From an uncultured Oscillospiraceae bacterium (GTDB lineage: Bacteria; Bacillota; Clostridia; Oscillospirales; Ruminococcaceae), in contig CAKSPC010000031.1 in NCBI GenBank assembly GCA_934481445.1, forward strand, positions 1 through 32,877: a stretch of DNA of 32,877 bases. The letters run 5' to 3'. The translations under genes and the position numbers were made by a program. Under the pieces are notes generated by a model. It ran no database searches. It was not told the origin of the DNA and was given only the letters and a program-made list of their open reading frames with translations. Numbering within the stretch: position 1 is the stretch's first letter; each line of letters opens with the position of its first letter. Positions 14,418 to 22,113 of the stretch are shown piece after piece.

Positions 14418-15074
14418 ATGGAAGATTTTCTGAAGAACGTAACGATATTCGACCATCCGCTGGTAATGCACAAGTTTACGACCATGTGCGATGTTAACAC
14501 GGGTTCAAAGGAGTTCAACGAGCTCACAAGAGAGATAACTTCCCTGATGGGCTATGAGGCTCTGAAGGATCTCAAGACAAAGGAGATACTTGTTAAGGGT
14601 CCCGTATCCGATTTCATGTCCCCGGTAGTTGACGAGGACTTCACGATCGTTCCTATCCTCCGCGCAGGTCTTGGCATGGTGGATGGACTGAGAATGCTCC
14701 TCCCCACTGCAAAGGTCGGCCATATCGGTCTTTTCCGCGACGAGGAAACCCTTAAGCCCCACACCTACTACTTCAAGCTTCCCGTTGACGTTACGAACGG
14801 CCCCGTTATCATCGTCGACCCCGCCCTCGCAACAGGCGGAAGCGCCGACGCAGCGATAAACTTCATCAAGGAAGCCGGCTGCAAGGACATCAAGTTCATG
14901 TGCATTCTTGCATCCGAGGTTGGCCTGAAGCTCCTGTACGAAAAGCACCCCGACGTACATATCTACACCGCAAAGTACGCCCCCGGCCCGCTTAACGAAA
15001 AGGGTTATATCTACACCTCCTTCGGCGACGCAGGCGACAGAGTATGCGGCACCGTAAGCTACAAGCCGCAGTGA
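14418..15074 (+). CDS. upp: Uracil phosphoribosyltransferase
   Basis: This 218-residue enzyme converts uracil plus PRPP to UMP in pyrimidine salvage. The PRPP-binding loop appears as DPALATGGSA (residues 134-143; the family usually has DPMLATGGS), and the uracil-binding C-terminus as YIYTSFGDAGDRVCG. ILRAGLGMVDG near residue 80 is also typical. The length is slightly above the usual 208-210. A GAGG ribosome site precedes the ATG. It is third in the permease-DUF523-upp operon, so imported uracil is trapped as UMP. Confidence 0.96.
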   Translation: MEDFLKNVTIFDHPLVMHKFTTMCDVNTGSKEFNELTREITSLMGYEALKDLKTKEILVKGPVSDFMSPVVDEDFTIVPILRAGLGMVDGLRMLLPTAKVGHIGLFRDEETLKPHTYYFKLPVDVTNGPVIIVDPALATGGSADAAINFIKEAGCKDIKFMCILASEVGLKLLYEKHPDVHIYTAKYAPGPLNEKGYIYTSFGDAGDRVCGTVSYKPQ

Positions 15075-15094
15075 TTACAAGAAGATAAACAGAT

Positions 15095-15121
15095 ATCCCC
15101 GAAGAAAAACTCTTCGGGGAT
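15095..15121. terminator. Terminator hairpin, left duplicate at repeat copy 2
   Basis: An 11-bp perfect stem (15095-15105 with 15111-15121) with an AAAAC loop lies about 20 bp after the upp stop codon. The identical hairpin recurs at 15345-15371. Only two T follow here before the repeat begins. Confidence 0.7.
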
Positions 15122-15122
15122 T

Positions 15123-15342
15123 CAGTCTATCGAAAAAGTCAAAACGGCAGAAAATTTGCAATAGACTGTGGGGGAAAACTCTTGTTTTCCCCCACACCCC
15201 TTTAGCGCCTTTGAAGCCGTAAAACCGCACTGCGTGCGGAGTGGCGGGGGCTCTGCCCCCACAACCCCCGCTTCCTTTTGTGTCAAAAGGAAGCGAAAAC
15301 CAATACGCTACGCGGAAATTTTAAAGGTTTTTCGACAAGCTG
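15123..15342 (+). repeat. MITE-like dispersed repeat, copy 2
   Basis: This 220-bp non-coding element starts CAGTCTATCGAAAAAG and ends with the inverse of CAGCTTGTCGAAAAAC. The internal stem-loop order matches the other copies: a long AGTCTAT...ATAGACT pairing (15124-15167), GGGGGAAAAC/GTTTTCCCCC, CCGCAC/GTGCGG, GGGGGC/GCCCCC and CGCTTCCTTTTG/CAAAAGGAAGCG. It is flanked by an exact 30-bp direct repeat (15093-15122 and 15343-15372; 31 bp if the ambiguous G is counted) that carries the whole terminator hairpin. It lies between the convergent upp and DHHW genes. Confidence 0.82.
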
Positions 15343-15344
15343 AT

Positions 15345-15377
15345 ATCCCCGAAGAAAAACTCTTCGGGGATTTTTTT
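15345..15377. terminator. Terminator hairpin, right duplicate at repeat copy 2
   Basis: The same hairpin as at 15095-15121, here followed by seven T (15371-15377), so it is the functional plus-strand terminator. The DHHW stop codon lies 15 bp beyond. Confidence 0.8.
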
Positions 15378-15391
15378 ATATCATCCGCAAA

Positions 15392-16852
15392 TCAGAATCC
15401 CCAATCCTCCTGGGTCAGGAAATTCTCGTAATACCGCACGGTGGAAGCCGTCGCGGCGTGGAATGCATTGTTCGCGAAAAGCACATCCGTAATGCCGTTT
15501 TCGGTGAGATAATCCACCGCGTTATGCGTGAAGTAGCGCATATCAATTACATATATCTCGTCAAAACTGCCCATAAGGAACTGCGGCAAAGCGTTTCCGT
15601 AGCTGTCCTTGAATATCGCAAGCTTTCTGCCCGTGCCCGCGTCGGTGGATACCTTTACTATCTTCGCGTCGCCGCCCATATAGGTGCAGTATGCCATGCC
15701 GCTGCCGTCGCCATATTTGATAAAGAAATTCGCCTCGTAAGGCTCGTTCATCCCGACTATGTCTCCGTCCTTGAGGATGTAATCATAGTAGGTCGTGGTG
15801 TACTTTACATTCTGCGGAACATAATAGCAGAAGTCCTCGGGATTGTTCTTGAGAACTATATCCCCCGAATATCCGTACATCGTCCCGACATAATCGTGCA
15901 CCACGCGCTCCTCATACTCGGAAAGCTCCGCAAAGGGCACGCCCGCCGTCTTTGCAAACTCCTGAGCCGCGTAATATGCGCCCAGCGCCGCCCAGTGGTG
16001 ATCGGTGCGCAGATAGATGTCCTCGTCCGTATGCGCGGCAAGCGGCGTGTAGACATCCACCGCCTTAACGTCGTCCCGCAGGAACTCGATTACATGGTTG
16101 ATGTTGTCAAGCTCGCTTCCGCAGTATGCCTTGACGGAGGGCGGGCTGTAAAACTCGCAGGATGTCGGGATTATCATGCTGTATACGTTCACGTCGTCGC
16201 CGAGCGCTTCCTTGTACTTGTTGATAACATTAGCGTAGCTCTCGCCAACGGAGAAGCTGCCGCCGTAAAGCATAAGCGCACGCGTTCCCACCACCGCTAT
16301 TCCGTTGTTTGTTATGTTCACGGCGTCGTCCTCGTTGACTTCCTGCTCAACGGGGTCTATCTCATGATTTCCCTGCGTCGCGGCGGTCTGCTCGGGGACA
16401 GTTGTCTGCGGCGTGCTGCTTTCGTCGGTCGGGACGCTTTCGGCTGGCTCGGAGGATGTAACCGGCGCCGTTGTGGAGGGTTTCTCGGGCTTGCTTTCGG
16501 TCTGCGTTGTGCCGACGTTATGCAGGCGTATTCCATCCTGTCGGAAACCGCGCAGCTCCCGCAGTGCAGTGGACATATTCGTCAGATCGTCGCGGAACGG
16601 AACGGTATCGCTGAACCACTCCGCAATATCCGCCGTGTATTTTCCGCTGAGGTAATCCTCGGACGTGAACTCGGGAAACTCTTTCAGCGTGCGCTTTTCC
16701 GTGATGCTTTCGGTGCTCCTCGGGAAAACTATCAGCGACAGTCCCACTGTTTCAAACGCCAGCATTATCGTAACAAGATACGCGATGTTTGCCGCACGGC
16801 GGCGCCTGGTCGCGCGGGGTTCTTTGTATTTCTTTTCGTATTTCGGTTTCAT
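15392..16852 (-). CDS. DHHW family protein (SGNH-like, polysaccharide O-acetylation partner)
   Basis: This 486-residue membrane-anchored protein starts with a basic cytoplasmic end and one transmembrane helix (about residues 22-44), then a Ser/Thr/Pro/Glu-rich linker (about 115-170) and an extracytoplasmic domain. The name-giving RTDHHW motif is at residues 282-287, with LYGGSFSVGESY near 195 and FKDSYGNALPQF near 420, the arrangement of AlgX/AlgJ-like SGNH proteins. Such proteins pass acetyl groups from an MBOAT partner to an extracellular glycan. The MBOAT gene lies 9 bp upstream in the same operon, and its stop codon abuts the AAGG ribosome site of this gene. Confidence 0.88.
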   Translation of the reverse strand: MKPKYEKKYKEPRATRRRRAANIAYLVTIMLAFETVGLSLIVFPRSTESITEKRTLKEFPEFTSEDYLSGKYTADIAEWFSDTVPFRDDLTNMSTALRELRGFRQDGIRLHNVGTTQTESKPEKPSTTAPVTSSEPAESVPTDESSTPQTTVPEQTAATQGNHEIDPVEQEVNEDDAVNITNNGIAVVGTRALMLYGGSFSVGESYANVINKYKEALGDDVNVYSMIIPTSCEFYSPPSVKAYCGSELDNINHVIEFLRDDVKAVDVYTPLAAHTDEDIYLRTDHHWAALGAYYAAQEFAKTAGVPFAELSEYEERVVHDYVGTMYGYSGDIVLKNNPEDFCYYVPQNVKYTTTYYDYILKDGDIVGMNEPYEANFFIKYGDGSGMAYCTYMGGDAKIVKVSTDAGTGRKLAIFKDSYGNALPQFLMGSFDEIYVIDMRYFTHNAVDYLTENGITDVLFANNAFHAATASTVRYYENFLTQEDWGF

Positions 16853-16861
16853 GTCGTCACC

Positions 16862-18331
16862 TTAAAATCTAAGATACAGGAACGGATTGGTGGTGCTTCC
16901 GATGAGAAGCAGGGTGCTTACGATAAGTATCGCCACGGCGCTTACGGTTTTCAGCACTGTAAGCGCTGCCTCTGCCCCTGCGCCCTCCATGCGGGAGGAA
17001 TTGTCGTATGCATTGCGTATCAGCCTGCTTATCGGCAGCGAGCATATGATCGCCGCAGCAATAAGCCAGATATTACCGAACAGCTCATTCTGCGTTACGA
17101 GATCCCAGCCGCCCGCGCTTCCGAAGCCGAACAGCACCTTTATAAATTCCCCGAGCCGCGACATATCGTCAAAGTAGAATATCACCCACCCGAAGATTAT
17201 CAGAAACAGGCTGTAAATATGCAGGATAAACGACGGTATCTTATCTCTTGCTTTAAGGATCGTATATTTCTCCAGCGTGATTATAACTCCGAAATAAAGC
17301 CCCCACAGCACGAAATTCCAGCTAGCGCCGTGCCAAAGCCCCGTAAGGAACCACACCACCAGTATGTTAAGCATCTGATGCCTGCGGTTTCCGCCGAGGG
17401 GAATATATACATAGTCACGGAAGAAGCTTCCGAGGGAGATGTGCCATCTGCGCCAGAATTCCGTTATGGTGCCGGATATGTACGGGAAGTTGAAGTTCTC
17501 CTCAAAGTGGAAGCCAAGGCACCTTCCCATACCGATCGCCATGTCGGAATAACCGGAGAAATCAAAGTAGATCTGGAATGTGTATGCAATTATCCCCAGC
17601 CATGCGCCGCCGGTCGTAAGGGACGCAAGGTTTCCGTCAAGGAACTCTGAAGAAATTTCCGAAAGTTCGTTTGCAAGGATAACTTTCTTGCCAAGTCCTA
17701 TAAGGAAGCGGAAAGACCCCTCCGCAAGGTCGTCGAAGGATATCCTGCGGCGGTTTATTTCCGCGGAAATGGCGGAATAACGCACGATGGGCCCCGCGAT
17801 AAGCTGCGGGAACATCGAAATATAAAGCAGCAGCGACGCGAAGTTTTTCTGCGGCTGCGTTTCTCCGCGGTATACATCCGCGAGGTAGGATATCGACTGG
17901 AACGTGTAGAAGCTTATTCCTATCGGCAGCGCTATCCCGGGTTTGTTCAGCGGGAGCCCGAAGAAATTCAGCGTTCCCACGAGAAAATCCGCGTACTTGA
18001 ACACGCCTATCACCGCGATGTTGAGTATCACACCGACGACCAGTGCCGCCTTCGAGCGCTTCTCCCCGCCGCCTATGCATATACCGACGACGTAGTTCAT
18101 CAGCACGCTTGCAAGCATGAGGAGTATGTAAACAGGCTCTCCCCATGCGTAAAATATCAGCGAAAATACGATAAGCACCGCGTTTGAAAACGGGCAGATA
18201 TTCTCGGGCATGGCAAACCGGCCGTGCCGCGAATTATCCGCATACGCCTTATCGGCGCACCGCGCAAGGGCATAGCACAGCATTACAGCGGGAATGAAGA
18301 TGTAAAGAAAGAACAGATCTGAGAAAACCAT
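16862..18331 (-). CDS. MBOAT family O-acyltransferase
   Basis: This 489-residue polytopic inner-membrane enzyme belongs to the AlgI/DltB branch. Visible motifs are FYTFQSISYLADVYRG (about residues 141-156), FPQLIAGPIVRY (174-185), EFWRRWHISLGSF (291-303) and LWHGASWNF (332-340), containing the presumed catalytic His334. It likely moves acetyl groups across the membrane for modification of a surface polysaccharide, handing them to the DHHW protein encoded next. The glycan is unknown. The GGAGG site before the ATG is strong. A terminator-like hairpin lies between promoter and start. Confidence 0.92.
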   Translation of the reverse strand: MVFSDLFFLYIFIPAVMLCYALARCADKAYADNSRHGRFAMPENICPFSNAVLIVFSLIFYAWGEPVYILLMLASVLMNYVVGICIGGGEKRSKAALVVGVILNIAVIGVFKYADFLVGTLNFFGLPLNKPGIALPIGISFYTFQSISYLADVYRGETQPQKNFASLLLYISMFPQLIAGPIVRYSAISAEINRRRISFDDLAEGSFRFLIGLGKKVILANELSEISSEFLDGNLASLTTGGAWLGIIAYTFQIYFDFSGYSDMAIGMGRCLGFHFEENFNFPYISGTITEFWRRWHISLGSFFRDYVYIPLGGNRRHQMLNILVVWFLTGLWHGASWNFVLWGLYFGVIITLEKYTILKARDKIPSFILHIYSLFLIIFGWVIFYFDDMSRLGEFIKVLFGFGSAGGWDLVTQNELFGNIWLIAAAIICSLPISRLIRNAYDNSSRMEGAGAEAALTVLKTVSAVAILIVSTLLLIGSTTNPFLYLRF

Positions 18332-18344
18332 GTTGTCCTCCGCT

Positions 18345-18392
18345 AAAAAACAAATGCCCCGTGCCGCTCTTAAACGAGCATATTCGGGGCAT
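18345..18392 (-). promoter_or_regulatory. Terminator-like hairpin in the MBOAT leader (attenuator candidate)
   Basis: On the minus strand ATGCCCCG (18385-18392) pairs with CGGGGCAT (18354-18361), with an inner GCTC/GAGC helix, followed by TTTGTTTTTT (18344-18353). It lies downstream of the MBOAT promoter and about 20 nt before the start codon, so it would stop most transcripts in the leader unless relieved. It may also end the upstream Bce-glycosyltransferase operon. Confidence 0.65.
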
Positions 18393-18429
18393 AGATATTC
18401 TGTTATATTTATTATATTTCCCCAATGTT

Positions 18430-18458
18430 ATTATAACACCGCAGAAAATATAAGTCAA
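18430..18458 (-). promoter_or_regulatory. Sigma-A promoter of the MBOAT-DHHW operon
   Basis: On the minus strand TTGACT (18453-18458), a 17-nt spacer and TATAAT (18430-18435). The leader of about 90 nt contains the attenuator-like hairpin. Confidence 0.87.
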
Positions 18459-18485
18459 TAGAGATACGAATTTTTTAACGGGATT

Positions 18486-19205
18486 TTATCCTGCGCGGGC
18501 GGCTATTTCATCCGCCTGTGAAGCGTCTATTACGCCGCTCTCCGTCATGGCGGAGAGCACTTCCCGCAGCCGTGCCTTTGCCGGGGCGGAGTTTATCTCG
18601 CAGTACACCGACGGCGCCTGCGGTATCCCCGCGAGCACGGCGCATTCATATTCGTCCAGCTCCGCGGCGGTCTTGCCGAAATAACCCTCCGCCGCCTCGC
18701 TTATGCCGTAATATCCGTCGCCGAAATATATCGTATTTGCATACAGCGCGAATATATCCTGCTTGCTCAGCTTATGCTCCAGCTCTATCGCCGCGTATAT
18801 CTCCGCAAATTTGCGGTCGGGGCGCTTTTCCGATGTGAAATACAGGTTCTTCGCAAGCTGCTGGGTTATCGTGCTGCCGCCCTGTTCAAGGGACATGGTT
18901 TTTATGTCGTATATCAGCGCACGGCATATCGCGGAGATATCCACGCCGCCGTGCCGCATAAAATCCCTGTCCTCAACGGAGATGACCGCCTTTATATAAA
19001 ATTCGGGGAGTTCATCGTACGAAACATAATCATCGCGGGCGCGTATCTCCTGCGCCGCGTTTTTAACAGGGTTCCCGGACACGGCGGTTTTGTACATCAC
19101 CGCGCCCTGCACCGCAAATGTGACAAGCACGATATTGCACAGGAAGCACAACGCCGCGAATATTATCAGTATGATCTTCAGGACCTTTTCCACTGACTTT
19201 TTCAT
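18486..19205 (-). CDS. Monofunctional peptidoglycan glycosyltransferase (GT51)
   Basis: This 239-residue protein has one N-terminal transmembrane anchor (residues 10-35) and a GT51 domain that polymerises lipid II into glycan strands. Motifs are SVEDRDFMRHGGVD with the catalytic Glu (about residue 77), GGSTITQQLAKN (about 118-129), RKFAEIYAAIELE (about 140) and ALYANTIYFGDGYYGISEAAEGYFG (about 160-185). No transpeptidase domain follows, so it is MtgA-like in layout. It starts 3 bp after the Bce-type permease gene, with a GGTGA ribosome site, so it is the last gene of that operon. Confidence 0.9.
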   Translation of the reverse strand: MKKSVEKVLKIILIIFAALCFLCNIVLVTFAVQGAVMYKTAVSGNPVKNAAQEIRARDDYVSYDELPEFYIKAVISVEDRDFMRHGGVDISAICRALIYDIKTMSLEQGGSTITQQLAKNLYFTSEKRPDRKFAEIYAAIELEHKLSKQDIFALYANTIYFGDGYYGISEAAEGYFGKTAAELDEYECAVLAGIPQAPSVYCEINSAPAKARLREVLSAMTESGVIDASQADEIAARAG

Positions 19206-19208
19206 ACG

Positions 19209-21230
19209 TCACCGCTCTTTTCTGCCGCCGCTTACGATGCCGTAATAGCTGCGGGAGGTCAGCTTATATATCACCGCATACAGCGCCGCAAACACCGCGA
19301 AGCATCCCAGCGTTACCCACAGCAGAAGCGACTTGTTTCCAAGCCCGAACACCGTCGCCATTATCCTCGATATCATCGGAAACGCAAATGCAGTATGCAT
19401 CCCCGCCGCCGCAAGCGGCAGGAAGAACACCGTAAGCACCTGCGAATTTATCGAGCGCCTGACTTCGCGGTCGGTCATGCCGACTTTTTGCAGGATGGAG
19501 AACCTGCGCCTGTCCTCGAAGCCCTCGGTTATCTGCTTGTAGTACATAATGAGCACCGCCGACAGCGTAAACACTCCGCCCAGCATTATGCCAAGCATGA
19601 ACAGCCCGCCGTACATCGCGTAGAAATCGCTTCTGCTGCACTCCCTGCAGGAGGATGAAAACCCGAGCGTAAAGCCGTCGTCAGCCATCAGCCCGCTGTT
19701 GTGAATTTTCTCCCTTATGGCAAAATATTCGTCCTCCTGCTGCTGTTCGGCGAGGGATAGATCAAAATTGTAGCCGAAGCGCCGCTCGGAGCAGTTTTCG
19801 CCGTAAAGGCGGCTCTGGTATTCGTATATTTCGTTGAACGCGTCGTCCGTTACAAAGAGATACGCCGACGGGTAAATCGTCGCGACATCATCGCCAATGC
19901 CGACGAAATTTTCTATCCTGCCGACTATCTCCAGCGGCGGGAAGTCTTCAAGCGTTACCGACGAGGCGCCCTTCATCAGCCCGAGGGGATCCGCGATCAC
20001 CGCCTGCCCGTCGTCCGCGGAAGCGGGCGTGCCTGTTATAATGCCGCAGTATTCCGCGGGGATGATATACAGCGAGCATACGGAATCCGAATATCTGTCG
20101 GGGGCGAGCTGAAATACTCCGCCGCCGTCCGTAACGCCGCTTATCCGAAGCATACGGTACACCATCAGATTTTCGGGGGTCATTCCGTCCTCGGCAAGCG
20201 TGCTTTCAAAAAACTGAGTTATCTCATTTTCGTCACGCTCGCCGGTATATCTGAACTCGAAATTAAATCCGCGCGGGCTGCGGCTCGCAAGAGTATCTTC
20301 CTCGCCTATCATCAGACAGGTGGTCGTGGATACCGTAACCAGCACCATTGTCGAAAGTATGCATATCGAAGCCAGCCCCGCGCCGTTTTTTCTCATGCGG
20401 TACGCCATCTGCGATACAGACACGAAATGCGGGGTTTTATAATAATAACCCTTGCTGCGCTTCATTATTCTGCACATCACAACGGAGCCTGCCATAAACA
20501 GCAGGTATGTCGCGATTATTACCATGATAACCGCAATAAAAAACAGCAGAAGCGCACCCAAAGGGTCCTTTATCCCCAGCGCCAGCGCATACGCCCCCGA
20601 AAGAAGCAGCAGACCTGTCACCGCCGCGGGGACATTCGTTTTCGGCGGGCGCTCGCCCTCGCTTTCGCTTTTCATCAGCGCGATGGGGTCGGAAAAGTGT
20701 ATTTTTCGCAGGGTGTTGAGCAGGATCATGACAAAAATAACCGCGTACCAGGTCAGCGCCCCGACCACCGCGTCAGGGCTGACCGAAAAACCGTATGGGA
20801 TTTCTGCGCCCAGCAGCTTTGCGGCGCATAATTCCGCAAGCTTGGAGAAAAGTATCCCCGCGGCTAATCCCGCCGCCATTGAAAGCGCATACACCATCGC
20901 GGATTCCCGCAGGAGTATCGCCGCGATGCTGCGCTTGCCCATTCCGAGGATATTGTAAAGTCCAAGCTCCCTGTTTCTGCGCCTTATCAGAAACGAGTTT
21001 GTGTAGAACAGGAATATCGCCGAAAACACCACCATTATCCCCGTTCCGAGGGACAGCATTATCGACAGTGTATCTCCGCCGCGCATACCGACGATATAAT
21101 CGCTTGTGCTGAGGAATGACGTGATATAGAACACCGACACCATGCAGGCGCAGGTAAGTATAAACGGGATGTAGGTGCGCGCGTTTTTGCGAATGCTCTG
21201 CGCCGCAAGCCTTGTATAGAGGAACTTCAT
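19209..21230 (-). CDS. Bce-type ABC transporter permease (FtsX family)
   Basis: This 673-residue permease has the BceB layout: about ten transmembrane helices and a large extracellular domain of roughly 200 residues between TM7 and TM8 (about 310-530). FtsX-like segments occur at the N-terminal RRRNRELGLYNILGMGKRSI and the C-terminal RRRFSILQKVGMTDREVRR. A BceB-like signature is SVSQMAYRMRKNGAGLASICILSTMVLV near residues 270-300. Such transporters usually detoxify or sense peptide antibiotics that bind lipid II-cycle intermediates. Start and upstream stop overlap by 4 bp with the ATPase gene. Confidence 0.92.
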   Translation of the reverse strand: MKFLYTRLAAQSIRKNARTYIPFILTCACMVSVFYITSFLSTSDYIVGMRGGDTLSIMLSLGTGIMVVFSAIFLFYTNSFLIRRRNRELGLYNILGMGKRSIAAILLRESAMVYALSMAAGLAAGILFSKLAELCAAKLLGAEIPYGFSVSPDAVVGALTWYAVIFVMILLNTLRKIHFSDPIALMKSESEGERPPKTNVPAAVTGLLLLSGAYALALGIKDPLGALLLFFIAVIMVIIATYLLFMAGSVVMCRIMKRSKGYYYKTPHFVSVSQMAYRMRKNGAGLASICILSTMVLVTVSTTTCLMIGEEDTLASRSPRGFNFEFRYTGERDENEITQFFESTLAEDGMTPENLMVYRMLRISGVTDGGGVFQLAPDRYSDSVCSLYIIPAEYCGIITGTPASADDGQAVIADPLGLMKGASSVTLEDFPPLEIVGRIENFVGIGDDVATIYPSAYLFVTDDAFNEIYEYQSRLYGENCSERRFGYNFDLSLAEQQQEDEYFAIREKIHNSGLMADDGFTLGFSSSCRECSRSDFYAMYGGLFMLGIMLGGVFTLSAVLIMYYKQITEGFEDRRRFSILQKVGMTDREVRRSINSQVLTVFFLPLAAAGMHTAFAFPMISRIMATVFGLGNKSLLLWVTLGCFAVFAALYAVIYKLTSRSYYGIVSGGRKER

Positions 21231-22003
21231 ACCGCGCTCCCCCCTATTCCCCGCCCCGAGGAGATCATCGTCAGCGTGTCGGATATCCTGCGGTACATAT
21301 CGTCATCGGAAGAAGCGCCGCGGTATAGCTGATGGAACACGGTTCCGTCCTTGATGAACAGCACGCGCCCCGCCCTGCTCGCCGCCTTTACGGAATGCGT
21401 TACCATTATGATCGTTTGTCCGCCCGCGTTTATCTGCGCAAACAGCCGCAGCAGTTCGTCCGACGACGCGGAATCCAGCGCGCCGGTAGGTTCGTCCGCA
21501 AGCAGTATGCGCGGGTCGGTTATCATCGCGCGGGCTGCGGCGGTGCGCTGCTTCTGGCCGCCGGATATTTCGTAGGGGTATTTGTCGAGGATCTGCTTTA
21601 TGCCGAGCTTTTCTGCCGCGGGGATGAGCTTCGCCTCCATATCGGGGTATTTCATCCCGCGCAGCACCAGCGGCAGCAGAACGTTATCCTTTACGGAGAA
21701 TGTATCCAGCAGGTTGAATTCCTGAAACACAAAACCGAGATTATCGCGGCGGAATGCCGCAATATCGCGGTCGCGGACAGCCGCGAGATCCTTTCCGTCA
21801 AGGATAACGCTGCCGCCCGTCGGCTTGTCGAGCGCGGCGAGAATGTTCAGCAGGGTGGTTTTTCCCGAGCCGCTCTCGCCCATAACGGCGATGTACTCGC
21901 CTTTCTCTGCGGAAAAGCTCACATTTCTGAGAGCCTCCACGCGGTTTCCGCCGAAGCGGGTGACGTATGTTTTTTTAAGATCTTTTACTTCAAGTACAGG
22001 CAC
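21227..22003 (-). CDS. Bce-type ABC transporter ATP-binding protein
   Basis: This 258-residue MacB/BceA-type ATPase has Walker A GESGSGKTT (about residue 38), signature EISGGQKQR (about 143), Walker B with LLADEPTGALDS (about 165) and the switch histidine in MVTHSVKAA. The start is GTG at 22003, supported by an AGGAGG site 8 nt before it and by the normal MPVLEVKDLKKTY family N-terminus. It is the first gene of the ABC-GT51 operon. No BceRS-type sensor pair is adjacent; the nearest two-component system (23499-25273) is of Kdp type. Confidence 0.94.
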   Translation of the reverse strand: MPVLEVKDLKKTYVTRFGGNRVEALRNVSFSAEKGEYIAVMGESGSGKTTLLNILAALDKPTGGSVILDGKDLAAVRDRDIAAFRRDNLGFVFQEFNLLDTFSVKDNVLLPLVLRGMKYPDMEAKLIPAAEKLGIKQILDKYPYEISGGQKQRTAAARAMITDPRILLADEPTGALDSASSDELLRLFAQINAGGQTIIMVTHSVKAASRAGRVLFIKDGTVFHQLYRGASSDDDMYRRISDTLTMISSGRGIGGSAV

Positions 22004-22033
22004 TGTTGCTTCCTCCTTTTTTCTTATGACTCC

Positions 22034-22042
22034 ATTATATCA
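22034..22042 (-). promoter_or_regulatory. Extended -10 promoter candidate of the Bce operon
   Basis: On the minus strand TGATATAAT forms an extended -10 element about 30 bp before the GTG start. The -35 position (GGCGCT) is poor. Confidence 0.5.
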
Positions 22043-22113
22043 GAAGCACCGCGCACAGCGCCATAGAAACGCCTTACAAAATCCGCGCTCCGTCTTACAT
22101 TTTTGTCACAGCG

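Noticed and set aside
15458..17650. A 730-codon open frame on the plus strand
   Set aside because: It is antisense to the well-supported DHHW and MBOAT genes, has no recognisable domain and arises from GC-biased third positions of the real genes.
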